Positions 37,516 through 48,032 of a DNA stretch of 64,000 nucleotides are shown here, one piece after another. This DNA comes from Companilactobacillus futsaii JCM 17355 (GTDB lineage: Bacteria; Bacillota; Bacilli; Lactobacillales; Lactobacillaceae). Position 1 is the first letter of the stretch. Each line of letters starts with the position of its first letter. Location: positions 46,962 to 110,961 of the forward strand of contig NZ_AZDO01000080.1 of NCBI RefSeq assembly GCF_001435505.1, written 5' to 3'. Below the pieces are notes generated by a model. That model made no database searches and was not told the DNA's origin. It saw only the letters and a list, made by a program, of their open reading frames with translations. Both the position numbers and the translations under genes were made by a program.

Positions 37516-38123
37516 AACCACATGATTTATTAAAAATTTCTGCAATCAATTATCTGATTACTGATGGATTGCCGCAGTGGGCTGATGATATCTTTCCTGA
37601 TTCACTGACGGTGGTAGTTCGTCGTAGTGAAATAATTGATGGTAAAATTCCTGTCGGTATTAGAGGAATAAAAAGAGAACAGCGTTTTGCAGCTTTTGTT
37701 TTAAATTCGGCTGTTAAAGAGGTCATTACACCTTATCGATTAGTTTCTGAAAAGGTTTGGCAAAATGTTTCTGATGATCGTAAAATGTTGCCTGCAATAA
37801 AAGCATTACCAGCAGTGGCAAAAATTCTACAAGAATATAAGTGGGGAATCAGTGGTAGTGTTGGCTTTGAATTAGCAACAAAGACTAATTCGGCCAAAAT
37901 GACCAGTGATTTGGATCTAGTTTGGAAACCGAATAGTCCGATTAGTCGTGAGGATGCTAAGAATTTGCTAGCAAAATTGAATCAATTTGGTGTTCATACT
38001 GATCTACAAGTTATCCAAGGCAATAATGGTTTTTCATTAGAGGAATATAGTCAGTCAAAATCTACTATAATGATGAAGACTTTATCTGATCCAATTTTGG
38101 TGAAAGATCCTTGGAAAAAATAA
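37503..38123 (+). CDS. mdcG: Malonate decarboxylase holo-ACP synthase MdcG
   Basis: Phosphoribosyl-dephospho-CoA transferase that attaches the prosthetic group made by MdcB to MdcC. The 206-aa protein has the nucleotidyltransferase-like signature GSVGFELATKTNSAKMTSDLDLVW (Gly-Ser and Asp-x-Asp, residues ~119-142). It overlaps mdcDE by 13 nt and ends the operon, directly before a terminator. Confidence 0.9.
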   Translation: MVKVEPHDLLKISAINYLITDGLPQWADDIFPDSLTVVVRRSEIIDGKIPVGIRGIKREQRFAAFVLNSAVKEVITPYRLVSEKVWQNVSDDRKMLPAIKALPAVAKILQEYKWGISGSVGFELATKTNSAKMTSDLDLVWKPNSPISREDAKNLLAKLNQFGVHTDLQVIQGNNGFSLEEYSQSKSTIMMKTLSDPILVKDPWKK

Positions 38124-38156
38124 AAAAGATAGGCCGTTTTGGTCTATCTTTTTTTG
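38122..38156 (+). terminator. Terminator after the mdc operon
   Basis: AAAAAAGATAG-CC pairs with GG-CTATCTTTTTT, immediately followed by the ribosome site of the hydrolase gene, so readthrough may be partial. Confidence 0.8.
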
Positions 38157-38167
38157 AGGAGAGAACA

Positions 38168-38953
38168 ATGGAATTTTTAACTGATGATGGAATAAAATTG
38201 AATTTTCAAAGTTTTGGTGTCGGTCAACCAGTTATTTTAGTAGAAGGTTTTGGTGGATATCAAGAAATTTGGCAGGCTCAAGTTAATTACTTAGTAGGGA
38301 TGAATTGCCGAGTAATTACTTATGATCATCGAAATCATGGTAAATCACAACGTACCCCAAAAAACTTGACGATTGAGCAATTAACTGATGATTTAGCCAA
38401 TTTGATTGAATACTTACAACTTCAAGAACCAATTTTAATTGGTCATTCGATGGGAGCAAGTGTCTGTTATGCTTATTTGAAAAAATATTCTAACGTTAAA
38501 TCAATTTTAGCTATCGATCAATCTCCGAAAATGTTGAATGATTCAAATTGGAAATACGGTTTTGAAAACTTTACTGCCGATAATTTTAAGGAAAAGATTT
38601 CATTGTCAAGCAAAATACATGAAACTTTACATGGATTAAATAATCAAGTGGCTTTGTCATTAAACAAAGTTCGGAGTCTCTATCCATTTACTAGAAAGCA
38701 AAATTTAGCTCTGTTAGAAGATCATTTCCAAAAAGACTGGCGTAATTCATTATTGAATAGCAATAAACGGGTAACTGTTGTGACTGCCAGGCAGAGTCCA
38801 TACTTTGACTGGCGATTTGGAGATTACTTAGCGCAAAATAAGAAAATAACTAGTATAGCTTTGGATAACTGCGGCCACGATATTATGGCTGAGATTCCGG
38901 AAGTCTTTAATCAAACGTTAAGACATTTTATTTTTAGTAGTCGTAGAATTTAA
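38168..38953 (+). CDS. Alpha/beta-fold hydrolase
   Basis: 261 aa with the MhpC-type fold: oxyanion region EGFGGYQEIW, nucleophile elbow GHSMGAS, and catalytic His in NCGHDIM. I start at the ATG at 38168 after GAGGAGA; an earlier in-frame codon lies inside mdcG. The substrate is unknown. It follows the mdc operon on the same strand and may be cotranscribed by readthrough, but no hydrolase step is needed in the known malonate pathway. Confidence 0.85.
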   Translation: MEFLTDDGIKLNFQSFGVGQPVILVEGFGGYQEIWQAQVNYLVGMNCRVITYDHRNHGKSQRTPKNLTIEQLTDDLANLIEYLQLQEPILIGHSMGASVCYAYLKKYSNVKSILAIDQSPKMLNDSNWKYGFENFTADNFKEKISLSSKIHETLHGLNNQVALSLNKVRSLYPFTRKQNLALLEDHFQKDWRNSLLNSNKRVTVVTARQSPYFDWRFGDYLAQNKKITSIALDNCGHDIMAEIPEVFNQTLRHFIFSSRRI

Positions 38954-39003
38954 AAAAGAGAGCTATATTTCGTTATAAAACACGAAGTATTACTCTCTTT
39001 TTA
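38953..39003 (+). terminator. Intrinsic terminator after the hydrolase gene
   Basis: AAAAAGAGAG pairs with CTCTCTTTTT, with inner arms TTCGT/ACGAA. Confidence 0.75.
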
Positions 39004-39017
39004 TATAATAATATTCT

Positions 39018-39049
39018 TGTTGAATCTTATAGATGTTGATAATTCAACA
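39018..39049. repeat. Inverted repeat between the hydrolase gene and tRNA-Arg
   Basis: TGTTGAAT (39018-39025) and ATTCAACA (39042-39049), perfect 8-bp arms. It lies downstream of the minus-strand tRNA and could help end its transcript. Confidence 0.4.
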
Positions 39050-39079
39050 TTCTTTATCAAAAGTTTGTGAAACAAAAAA

Positions 39080-39151
39080 TGCGCCACGTGGGAGTCGAAC
39101 CCACATTCCAGGAACCGGAATCCTGTGTGCGATCCATTACACTAGCGGCGC
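39080..39151 (-). tRNA. tRNA-Arg (anticodon CCG)
   Basis: Minus-strand cloverleaf: acceptor stem GCGCCGC/GTGGCGC with one G-T pair, anticodon stem CAGGA/TCCTG around the loop TTCCGGT (anticodon CCG, reading CGG), and T arm GTGGG-TTCGACT-CCCAC. Discriminator base A. CCA is not encoded. Six T follow the 3' end. It lies between the accessory region and cggR. Confidence 0.95.
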
Positions 39152-39237
39152 ATTACTGTTTAATTCTATCGCACCTCTATATAAAAAGTAAACGTCAAAA
39201 AAAATATTATTAATTGTACTTTTTGTAATCATTTCAC

Positions 39238-39265
39238 TTGATATTTTCACAAGAGAGTTTATACT
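39238..39265 (+). promoter_or_regulatory. Promoter of the cggR-glycolytic operon
   Basis: TTGATA (39238-39243), 16-bp spacer, TATACT (39260-39265), upstream of the CggR operator. Confidence 0.6.
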
Positions 39266-39321
39266 AATAACTGTGCTTAAGAGATGGAATGATTCATCCG
39301 GGCTTTTATTTTTTGAGTACA

Positions 39322-39357
39322 TGGGTCGTAAACAGACATACAGGGACACTAATTGCC
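39322..39357 (+). promoter_or_regulatory. CggR operator
   Basis: TGGGTC-N6-AGAC-N4-AGGGAC-N6-TGCC reproduces the architecture of the Bacillus CggR operator (CGGGAC-N6-TGTC-N4-CGGGAC-N6-TGTC) with exact spacing. It ends 16 bp before the cggR start codon. Fructose-1,6-bisphosphate is the known effector that relieves CggR repression. Confidence 0.85.
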
Positions 39358-39373
39358 CCATGGAGTATATCAA

Positions 39374-40420
39374 ATGACTAATAATGAAGATTTAGAATTG
39401 CTGGATTTAGTTGCCCCAGACTTCATTAAAACTCTGGAAAAGCGATTTAAAATACTTCAGAGCATCTCATTAATGGAGCCAGTCGGGCGCAGAGTATTAG
39501 CTGATGATCTTAATATTACTGAACGTGGATTAAGAACTGAGACTGATTTATTAAGAAAGCAAGGCTTGATTGTTTCTTCAAAATCTGGAATGTCTTTAAC
39601 ACATACGGGTAGCGATGTAGTAGTTCGCTTGACGAATGTTTTGGCGGATTACCAAGGTACAGCTATTTTGGAGAAACGCTTGAGTGAAAAGCTGGGAATT
39701 AGTCGTTGTATTGTTTTACCCGGTAATGCAGATAAGCAATATCGAGTAGTCGATTCGTTTGGTAGAAGACTTAATCAACTCTTAGGATCAGTATTGCCAA
39801 ATGGTCAGTCAATGATTTCTGTGACTGGTGGTAGTACGTTGGCACAAGTTGCTCGTAATCTTTCACCTGATTTATCTAAGAACCGTCAGTTGGTTTTCTT
39901 GCCAGCTCGTGGTGGAGTAGGTGAGTCAGTTACGATTCAAGCAAATAGTGTCTGTGCAGAGATGGCTTTGAAGACGCAAGGTCAGTACCGGGCAATGTAT
40001 CTTCCAGAAGACATTAGCGAAAAAAGTTTTGAATCTTTGCAAAAAGAGACTTCAATTAAGTCGGTTCTTGAACTAATATATAGAAGTGATGTTGTTATTC
40101 ACAGCATCGGAACTGCAAGTGTTATGGCAGATCGTCGAAATCTTTCAGATAAGGAACAAAAAATCATCGATAAAGGTGATGCAGTTTCAGAAGCATTTGG
40201 AGATTTCTTCGATCAAAGTGGTAAACTTGTATATAAGGTACCTAGGATTGGACTTCATGTCCGGGACCTTGATAAAATAAAGTATGTGATTGCGATTGCT
40301 GGAGGTCAAAGTAAGGCTAAAGCAATTCAATCATATATGAAAAACGCACCTCATCATACTATACTGATTACTGATGAGGGTGCCTCAAAGTTGATTTTAA
40401 GGGATAACCCTTTAAAATAA
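39374..40420 (+). CDS. cggR: Central glycolytic genes regulator CggR (SorC family)
   Basis: 348-aa repressor. N-terminal helix-turn-helix (about residues 40-70: GRRVLADDLNITERGLRTE) followed by the SorC sugar-phosphate-binding domain (VTGGSTLAQVA; FLPARGGVGE). It represses gap-pgk-tpiA-eno until fructose-1,6-bisphosphate accumulates. I use the ATG at 39374, preceded by ATGGAG; the TTG at 39353 lies inside the operator. It is 34 nt from gap, so autoregulation of the whole operon is expected. Confidence 0.95.
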   Translation: MTNNEDLELLDLVAPDFIKTLEKRFKILQSISLMEPVGRRVLADDLNITERGLRTETDLLRKQGLIVSSKSGMSLTHTGSDVVVRLTNVLADYQGTAILEKRLSEKLGISRCIVLPGNADKQYRVVDSFGRRLNQLLGSVLPNGQSMISVTGGSTLAQVARNLSPDLSKNRQLVFLPARGGVGESVTIQANSVCAEMALKTQGQYRAMYLPEDISEKSFESLQKETSIKSVLELIYRSDVVIHSIGTASVMADRRNLSDKEQKIIDKGDAVSEAFGDFFDQSGKLVYKVPRIGLHVRDLDKIKYVIAIAGGQSKAKAIQSYMKNAPHHTILITDEGASKLILRDNPLK

Positions 40421-40454
40421 TATTTTTTTGATTTCCTGAAGGAGGAATTTTTGT

Positions 40455-41483
40455 ATGACTACAAAAGTTGGTATTAATGGATTTGGCCGTATCGGTCGTT
40501 TGGCATTCCGCCGTATCGCTGCACTTCAAGCAGCTGGCAAGACAGATTTGGAAGTTGTTGCTATTAACGATTTAACTTCACCTGCTATGCTTGCTCACCT
40601 ATTGAAGTATGATACTGCTCATGGTAACTTCGAAATCGACAAGATTGAAGCTGCTGACAATGCTATCGTTGTTGACGGTAAGAAGATCCCTGTATATGCT
40701 GAAATGAACGCTGCAGACCTTAAATGGGTTGCAAACGACGGTGTTGACATCGTTCTTGAATGTACTGGTTTCTACACATCAGCAGACAAGGCCCAAGCTC
40801 ACTTGGATGCCGGTGCAAAACGTGTATTGATCTCAGCTCCATCAGGTGACATGCCTACAGTTGTTTATGGTGTTAACGATGACATCCTAACAAACGACGT
40901 TAAGATTGCTTCAGCTGGTTCATGTACAACAAACTGTCTTGCACCTCTAGCAAATGCCGTAAACAAAGAATTCGGTATTAAAGCTGGTACAATGACAACA
41001 ATCCATGCTTACACAGCTACACAAAAACTTCAAGATGGTCCAGAACGTAAAGGTAATGTTCGTGCTGCACGTGCTGCTGCTGCAAACATCATCCCTCACT
41101 CAACTGGTGCTGCTAAGGCCCTAGGTCTAGTTGTTCCTGATTTGAAGGGTAAGCTTGATGGACATGCACAACGTGTTCCAGTTATCACAGGTTCAGTTAC
41201 TGAATTAGTTGCAACTCTTGACAAAGAAGTTACAGTTGACCAAGTTAACGATGCAATCAAGAAGTACACAGACAACAACCCTTCATTCGGTTACAATGAT
41301 GACGAAATCGTTTCATCAGATGTTATCGGTACATCATTTGGTTCAATCTTTGACCCAACACAAACACAAATCGTTGGTTCAGGTGATAGCCAAGTTGTAA
41401 AGACTGTTGCTTGGTACGATAACGAATCAGGATTCACTGCACAAATGGTTCGTACACTTGAAAAATTTGCTACATTAGACTAA
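40455..41483 (+). CDS. gap: Glyceraldehyde-3-phosphate dehydrogenase
   Basis: NAD-dependent glycolytic enzyme (342 aa). Rossmann motif [14 protein letters not shown] (residues 6-19), catalytic Cys157 in SAGSCTTNC, and the C-terminal NAD contact WYDNESGF. Codon choice is strongly biased to a small set (for example TCA Ser, ACA Thr), as expected for high expression. It sits between cggR and pgk, followed by an intrinsic terminator. Confidence 0.98.
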   Translation: MTTKVGINGFGRIGRLAFRRIAALQAAGKTDLEVVAINDLTSPAMLAHLLKYDTAHGNFEIDKIEAADNAIVVDGKKIPVYAEMNAADLKWVANDGVDIVLECTGFYTSADKAQAHLDAGAKRVLISAPSGDMPTVVYGVNDDILTNDVKIASAGSCTTNCLAPLANAVNKEFGIKAGTMTTIHAYTATQKLQDGPERKGNVRAARAAAANIIPHSTGAAKALGLVVPDLKGKLDGHAQRVPVITGSVTELVATLDKEVTVDQVNDAIKKYTDNNPSFGYNDDEIVSSDVIGTSFGSIFDPTQTQIVGSGDSQVVKTVAWYDNESGFTAQMVRTLEKFATLD

Positions 41484-41533
41484 TTCATTAATCTAAAATA
41501 GTAATCAAAAAACCTAATTTAGTGTTTTAAATT

Positions 41534-41567
41534 GGCGGAGGGAGGATAACTCCTTCCGCCTTTTTTT
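41534..41567 (+). terminator. Internal terminator between gap and pgk
   Basis: GGCGGAGGGAG pairs with CTCCTTCCGCC (11 bp including one G-T pair, GATAA loop), followed by seven T. It should let most transcripts end after gap, making gap more abundant than pgk-tpiA-eno. Confidence 0.9.
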
Positions 41568-41591
41568 AAGGAAAATATCGGAGGATTTATA

Positions 41592-42806
41592 ATGGCAAAA
41601 CTTATTGTTTCTGACGTTGACGTAAAAGACAAAAAAGTCTTGATGCGTGTTGATTTCAACGTTCCTATCAAAGATGGTGTTGTCGGCGATACTAACCGTA
41701 TCGTTGGTGCTATCCCAACAATCAAATATGTTTCAGAACATGGTGGAAAGGTTATCTTGCTATCTCACTTGGGTCGTATTAAGAGTGACGAAGACAAGAA
41801 AGCTTTATCATTGAAGCCAGTTGCTGCTAAACTTGAAGAATTAAGTGGTTTGAAAGTTAAGTTCGTACCTGTTAACGAAGGTAAAGAACTTGAAGATGCT
41901 ATCAACGAACTAAATGATGGCGACATTCTACTTATGGAAAACACACGTTTCCAAGATATCGACAACGATTTCGGTAAACGTGAAAGCAAGAACGATCCTA
42001 AACTTGGCGAATACTGGGCATCACTTGGTGACGTATTTATCAACGATGCTTTCGGTACAGCCCACAGAAAACATGCTTCAAACGTTGGTATCTCAACAGC
42101 TATGAAGGCTGCTGGTAAACTCGTTGCTGCTGGTTTCTTAATGGAAAAGGAAATCAAGTTCTTAGGTAACGCTGTTGACAATCCTGTACACCCATTCGTA
42201 ACAATCCTTGGTGGTGCTAAGGTTTCAGATAAGATCGGTGTTATTGAAAACTTAATTCCAAAATCAGACCACATCTTAATCGGTGGTGGTATGGCTTATA
42301 CATTCTTAGCTGCTCAAGGCCACAAGATTGGTAAGTCACTATTCGAAGAAGACAAAGTTGAACTAGCTAAAGACCTCCTTCAAAAAGCTGGTGACAAGAT
42401 TGTTCTTCCTGTAGACCACATCGTTGCTAAAGAATTCTCAAATGACGCTGAAGCTACAACAACTGATGGCGTTGACATTCCTGATGACGAAATGGCTCTT
42501 GATATCGGACCTAAGACAGTTAAGTTATTCCAAGACACTCTAAAGGGTGCAAAGACTGTTGTATGGAACGGACCAATGGGTGCATTCGAAATGAGCAAGT
42601 TTGCTGAAGGTACACTAGAAGTTGGACGTGCTATGGGTAACTTGTCAGATGCTATTACTATCGTTGGTGGTGGTGACTCAACTGCTGCTGCTAAGAGTCT
42701 TGGTATTGCTGACAAGCTAACACACATCTCAACTGGTGGTGGAGCTTCACTAGAATACCTAGAAGGTAAAGTATTACCTGGTATCGATTCAATTTCAGAT
42801 AAATAA
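41592..42806 (+). CDS. pgk: Phosphoglycerate kinase
   Basis: 404-aa monomeric glycolytic kinase forming ATP from 1,3-bisphosphoglycerate. Signature [14 protein letters not shown] near residues 16-29, substrate loop LLSHLGR, and nucleotide-site GGGDSTAAA near the C-terminus. Ribosome site CGGAGGA. Strong codon bias. Complete. Confidence 0.98.
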   Translation: MAKLIVSDVDVKDKKVLMRVDFNVPIKDGVVGDTNRIVGAIPTIKYVSEHGGKVILLSHLGRIKSDEDKKALSLKPVAAKLEELSGLKVKFVPVNEGKELEDAINELNDGDILLMENTRFQDIDNDFGKRESKNDPKLGEYWASLGDVFINDAFGTAHRKHASNVGISTAMKAAGKLVAAGFLMEKEIKFLGNAVDNPVHPFVTILGGAKVSDKIGVIENLIPKSDHILIGGGMAYTFLAAQGHKIGKSLFEEDKVELAKDLLQKAGDKIVLPVDHIVAKEFSNDAEATTTDGVDIPDDEMALDIGPKTVKLFQDTLKGAKTVVWNGPMGAFEMSKFAEGTLEVGRAMGNLSDAITIVGGGDSTAAAKSLGIADKLTHISTGGGASLEYLEGKVLPGIDSISDK

Positions 42807-42833
42807 TTATTTTTCATGAGGAGAATTAATTTT

Positions 42834-43586
42834 ATGCGTACACCTATTATTGCGGGTAACTGGAAGATGAACAAAAATCCTAAAGAAACCCAAGAATTTT
42901 TAGACGGTATCAAAGGCAAGTTGCCAGAATCTGGCGTAGAAATAATCATCGGTGCTCCAGCTATTGACCTTACAACACTTGTTGCAGGTGCAGAAGGTAC
43001 ACCATTGAAGACTGCTGCTGAAAACTCATACTTTGAAGATGCTGGTGCATTTACTGGTGAAACTTCACCTAAGGCGCTTGATGAAATGGGCGTTGATTAT
43101 GTAATCATCGGTCACTCAGAAAGAAGACAATACTTCAAGGAAACTGACGAAGATATCAACAAGAAAGCTAAGGCTATCTTGAAGAACAACATGCTACCTA
43201 TCATCTGCTGTGGTGAAACACTAGAACAACGTGAAGCCGGCAAGGCAGAAGACTGGGTAACAGGTCAAATCGAAAATGCTGTTAAAGGCATTTCTGCTGA
43301 TGACTTAGCTAAATCAGTTATCGCTTACGAACCAATCTGGGCTATCGGTACTGGTAAGACTGCTACTGCTGATCAAGCACAAGAAATGGTTCACGTAATC
43401 CGTGAAAAGATTGCTAGCTTGTACGATAACGATACAGCTGATAAAGTACGTATTCTTTACGGTGGTTCAGTTAAACCTGCTAACGTTAAAGAATTGATGG
43501 CTAAAGAAGATATTGATGGTGGACTTGTTGGTGGTGCATCAATGGATCCAGAATCATATATTGCTTTGGCAAACTTCAATAAATAA
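42834..43586 (+). CDS. tpiA: Triosephosphate isomerase
   Basis: 250-aa TIM barrel interconverting dihydroxyacetone phosphate and glyceraldehyde-3-phosphate. Catalytic residues are in GNWKMN (Lys), IIGHSERR (His) and [11 protein letters not shown] (Glu). The ATG at 42834 follows GAGGAGA; an in-frame codon at 42816 lies upstream of that site. No phosphoglycerate mutase gene is present between tpiA and eno. Confidence 0.97.
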   Translation: MRTPIIAGNWKMNKNPKETQEFLDGIKGKLPESGVEIIIGAPAIDLTTLVAGAEGTPLKTAAENSYFEDAGAFTGETSPKALDEMGVDYVIIGHSERRQYFKETDEDINKKAKAILKNNMLPIICCGETLEQREAGKAEDWVTGQIENAVKGISADDLAKSVIAYEPIWAIGTGKTATADQAQEMVHVIREKIASLYDNDTADKVRILYGGSVKPANVKELMAKEDIDGGLVGGASMDPESYIALANFNK

Positions 43587-43614
43587 TTTACTTTCATTAA
43601 GTTATTTATTTTAG

Positions 43615-43644
43615 TTGCAAAAAAGGTTAAAATTAATCTGTACT
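43615..43644 (+). promoter_or_regulatory. Possible separate eno promoter
   Basis: TTGCAA (43615-43620), 18-bp spacer, TGTACT (43639-43644) in the 83-bp tpiA-eno gap. Weak match. Confidence 0.3.
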
Positions 43645-43666
43645 AAAACCATAAAGGAGATTTTAA

Positions 43667-44971
<1,305 letters not shown>

Positions 44972-44990
44972 TTATTTATTGATTGATTAA

Positions 44991-45014
44991 AACAGCCCTC
45001 GGGCTGTTTTTTTT
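44991..45014 (+). terminator. Intrinsic terminator of the glycolytic operon
   Basis: AACAGCCC-TC-GGGCTGTT with a T run. Confidence 0.93.
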
Positions 45015-45051
45015 GTACAATAATAGTATCAACTATTGAAGGAGAATTTCT

Positions 45052-46116
45052 ATGACATTAAAAATTGCTTTTATCGGTTTCGGTAAATCGGCTAATCGTT
45101 ATCATCTACCATATTTGAATATTAGAGATAATTTTGAAGTAAAGACGGTCTATACTCGTAAGGCTCCTAATGAAAAGTTGGCTAAACCTTATCGTGAAAA
45201 GGGCGTTACTTTCACTAATGATTTGAGTGATATTTTAAATGATCCAGAAATTGATTTAGTAACGATTTGTACGCCAGCTGCTACACACTACCAATTGGCA
45301 AAGCAAGTTATCAAGGTTAAAAAATCGGTGATCGTTGAAAAACCATTCGTTGATACTCTGGATCATGCTAAAGAATTGATTCAATTGGGAAAAGATAATG
45401 GTGTTTTAGTTATGCCTTATCAAAATCGTCGTTTCGATGGTGACTATTTAGCTGCTAAACAGGTGATTGATCAAGGATTTTTAGGCGATATCGTTGAAGT
45501 GGAATCACACATTGATTACTATCGTCCACATACAGTCAATAATATTGGTACTAAAGAACAAGGTGAATTTTATGGATTGGGAATCCATTTAATGGATCGA
45601 ATGGTAGCCTTGTTTGGTCGTCCCAATCAAGTTGTCTATGATATTAGAAATACTGAAGTTGAGGATGCCGTCGACAACTATTTTGATGTAGACTTACATT
45701 ATGGCTCAAAAATGAAGGCCAAGGTCAAAGTAAGTACTGATGTTGCCAAGGAGTATCCAAGATTTATCGTTCATGGAATGAATGGTTCCTTCATCAAATA
45801 TGGTGCTGATCAACAAGAAAATGACTTGAAAGCTGGTATCATGCCAGGAACACCAGGTTTTGGTGAAGATAGTCCAATGTATTACGGAATTGCTAAATAT
45901 CAAAATGCCAATGGGGATTGGATCGAAAAACAAATCAAGACGCCACTTGGTGATTATGGATTGTATTACGATTCCGTTTACGATACTTTGGTCAATCATC
46001 AACCAAGATTAGTTTTAGTTAGTGATGAAGAAATTCTAACTGACATGGAGATTCTTGAAGCTGGTTTCTATCAACCTTCACCTTCAATTTACAATGTGCC
46101 AAAATTAGATATTTAG
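45052..46116 (+). CDS. Gfo/Idh/MocA-family oxidoreductase
   Basis: 354 aa. N-terminal NAD(P) Rossmann fold (IGFGKSANRYHLPY), the family motif EKPFVD (around residue 98) and a C-terminal alpha/beta substrate domain with the GLGIHLMDRMV helix. Resembles Bacillus YvaA/IolW-type dehydrogenases acting on sugars or inositols. Substrate not determined. It is 9 nt upstream of the ClC gene, so the two are probably cotranscribed, although no functional link is obvious. Confidence 0.85.
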   Translation: MTLKIAFIGFGKSANRYHLPYLNIRDNFEVKTVYTRKAPNEKLAKPYREKGVTFTNDLSDILNDPEIDLVTICTPAATHYQLAKQVIKVKKSVIVEKPFVDTLDHAKELIQLGKDNGVLVMPYQNRRFDGDYLAAKQVIDQGFLGDIVEVESHIDYYRPHTVNNIGTKEQGEFYGLGIHLMDRMVALFGRPNQVVYDIRNTEVEDAVDNYFDVDLHYGSKMKAKVKVSTDVAKEYPRFIVHGMNGSFIKYGADQQENDLKAGIMPGTPGFGEDSPMYYGIAKYQNANGDWIEKQIKTPLGDYGLYYDSVYDTLVNHQPRLVLVSDEEILTDMEILEAGFYQPSPSIYNVPKLDI

Positions 46117-46125
46117 GGGAGAATC

Positions 46126-47667
46126 ATGAAAGTAGCTGTTACAGATAATGAGAAATTAAGACTAAATTTGGAAGGTGTGTTGGTTGGAATTATCTCCGGA
46201 ATTCTCGTAAGTATGTTCCGTTGGTCGATTGCACATTCTCTAAAGTTTTATCAAGGTCTTTATGTTACGGCACGAAATAATTCTCTATTAGTTTTGTCGT
46301 TATTAGGCTTGATGATTATTATCGGACTGTTTGTCGGATATTTAGTCAAAAAAGAACCCAATATATCGGGTTCAGGTATTCCACAAGTTGAAGCTCAATT
46401 AGGCGGCGAGATGCATCTAAATTGGTGGTCAATTTTGTGGAGAAAATTTGTCGGAGGAATACTTTGTATTGGACCAGGTTTATTCTTAGGTCGTGAAGGT
46501 CCTTCAATTCAATTAGGTTCGGCCGTTGGTCAAGGTATTGGTGATTTAACACATGATAATAAAGGCGTTAATCAAAGGGTCCTTATTGCCAGTGGTGCTG
46601 CAGCCGGATTATCAGCCGCTTTTAGTGCACCAATTGCTGGAGCAATGTTTGTTTTGGAAGAAGTTTATCACAACTTTTCACCAATGGTGTGGATTACTTC
46701 TTTAGCTAGTGCAGTGAGTGCTAATTTAGTGGCGTTATATGTTTTTGGTTTACAGCCAGTTTTACGAGTACCTTATCAATTTAGTTTGCCGGTTAAATAT
46801 TATTGGCATTTGATTATTTTAGGTATCATTTTAGGTTTGATGGGGCGTTTGTACCAAATCGGTACATTATCGATGCCAGCTATCTTTGCTAAAACACGTT
46901 TACCTCGTTATATTCATGGAATTATTCCACTGATTTTGATCGTACCCTTGGGAATGATGTACACGCAATTTATCGGTGGTGGTAATTCTGTTATCGTCAA
47001 TTTAGAAAAATTTAAAGGCGGTTTACTATTCTTAATGGGCTTACTGTTATTGAGATTTGTCTTTTCATTGATTTCTTACGGGTCAGGATTACCTGGTGGA
47101 ATCTTTTTACCAATCTTAAATTTGGGAGCTATTATTGGTGCAATTTATGCTGTCTTTATGAATCAACTGGGTTTGCTGCCAATTTACTTTGAAAGCAATT
47201 TGATTATTTTTGCGATGGCCGGTTACTTTGCTTGTATTGGTAAAGCACCATTTACGGCGATTATTTTAGTCACAGAAATGGTCGGCTCATTGAAACATTT
47301 GATGCCACTGGCTGTTTTGTCATTAGTAGCTTATATTGTGGTTGATTTGTTGAATGGTGCGCCTATTTACGAATCCTTAAAGGAACGTCTAAACCTCAAT
47401 TCAGAATATTTGAATCGTGTCAGCAAGTTTAATGATCGATTAGAGGTACCAATTTATGAAGGTAGTTCGATCGACGGAAAATACATTCGTGATATTCCTT
47501 TTCCAAAAGATATTTTAGTGATTGCGGTTTACCGTGGTGAAAGACAATTGATTCCTCGTGGTGATACAATGATCAAAGCAGGGGATCGAATCGTCTTCAT
47601 GGTCAATGCCGGTCAACGAGCAAAAATATCACAAAAATTGCAAGATTTGATTCAAGGTATGCACTAG
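46126..47667 (+). CDS. ClC-type chloride/proton antiporter with RCK-C domain
   Basis: 513 aa. ClC selectivity motifs GSGIPQ (residues 82-87), GREGP with gating Glu124 and the internal proton Glu in VLEEVYH (178/179) indicate an exchanger, not a channel. A C-terminal TrkA_C/RCK-C ligand-binding domain occupies about residues 430-510. Such proteins support acid resistance or anion balance. Nothing is missing. Confidence 0.9.
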   Translation: MKVAVTDNEKLRLNLEGVLVGIISGILVSMFRWSIAHSLKFYQGLYVTARNNSLLVLSLLGLMIIIGLFVGYLVKKEPNISGSGIPQVEAQLGGEMHLNWWSILWRKFVGGILCIGPGLFLGREGPSIQLGSAVGQGIGDLTHDNKGVNQRVLIASGAAAGLSAAFSAPIAGAMFVLEEVYHNFSPMVWITSLASAVSANLVALYVFGLQPVLRVPYQFSLPVKYYWHLIILGIILGLMGRLYQIGTLSMPAIFAKTRLPRYIHGIIPLILIVPLGMMYTQFIGGGNSVIVNLEKFKGGLLFLMGLLLLRFVFSLISYGSGLPGGIFLPILNLGAIIGAIYAVFMNQLGLLPIYFESNLIIFAMAGYFACIGKAPFTAIILVTEMVGSLKHLMPLAVLSLVAYIVVDLLNGAPIYESLKERLNLNSEYLNRVSKFNDRLEVPIYEGSSIDGKYIRDIPFPKDILVIAVYRGERQLIPRGDTMIKAGDRIVFMVNAGQRAKISQKLQDLIQGMH

Positions 47668-47740
47668 AAATTTGACCACTTTTATGTTATTGTTTTAGGA
47701 GTGATTTCAGCTTTCAACACCATGAACGGAGGTTTTACAG

Positions 47741-47977
47741 GTGTATAACATTATCGAAACATTGTTGATAATAGTATCCATTTTGATAATCATTGCCGTA
47801 TTAATGCAACCTACTAAGCAACAAGATGCTTTGAATGCGTTGTCCGGTGGTGGTGGTGACCTATTCAGCAACCAGAAGAAACGTGGTTTTGAAGCCTTCA
47901 TGGTTAAGGTTACCTACGTTTTACTAGTATTGTTCTTTGTTTGCTCATTGATACTAGTATACTTATCATCTCACTAA
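47741..47977 (+). CDS. secG: Preprotein translocase subunit SecG
   Basis: 78-aa protein with two membrane helices (about 3-21 and 55-76) and the conserved cytoplasmic loop VLMQPTKQQDALNALSGGGGDLFSN divided between residues 22 and 46. It assists SecYE in protein export. GTG start 8 nt after GGAGG. It heads the secG-est-rnr-smpB neighbourhood conserved in Firmicutes. Confidence 0.95.
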   Translation: MYNIIETLLIIVSILIIIAVLMQPTKQQDALNALSGGGGDLFSNQKKRGFEAFMVKVTYVLLVLFFVCSLILVYLSSH

Positions 47978-47985
47978 GCAATTTA

Positions 47986-48014
47986 TCCTCCTGAAAGTTA
48001 CTCAGGAGGTTTTT
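47986..48014 (+). terminator. Intrinsic terminator after secG
   Basis: CCTCCTGA pairs with TCAGGAGG, followed by six T. Confidence 0.9.
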
Positions 48015-48032
48015 TGTTATAAGGAGCTACGT

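Noticed and set aside
41765..42274. 169-codon open frame antisense to pgk
   Set aside because: Mirror of strong codon bias in pgk; no ribosome site, no recognisable domain. The same applies to the antisense frame at 42380-42949.
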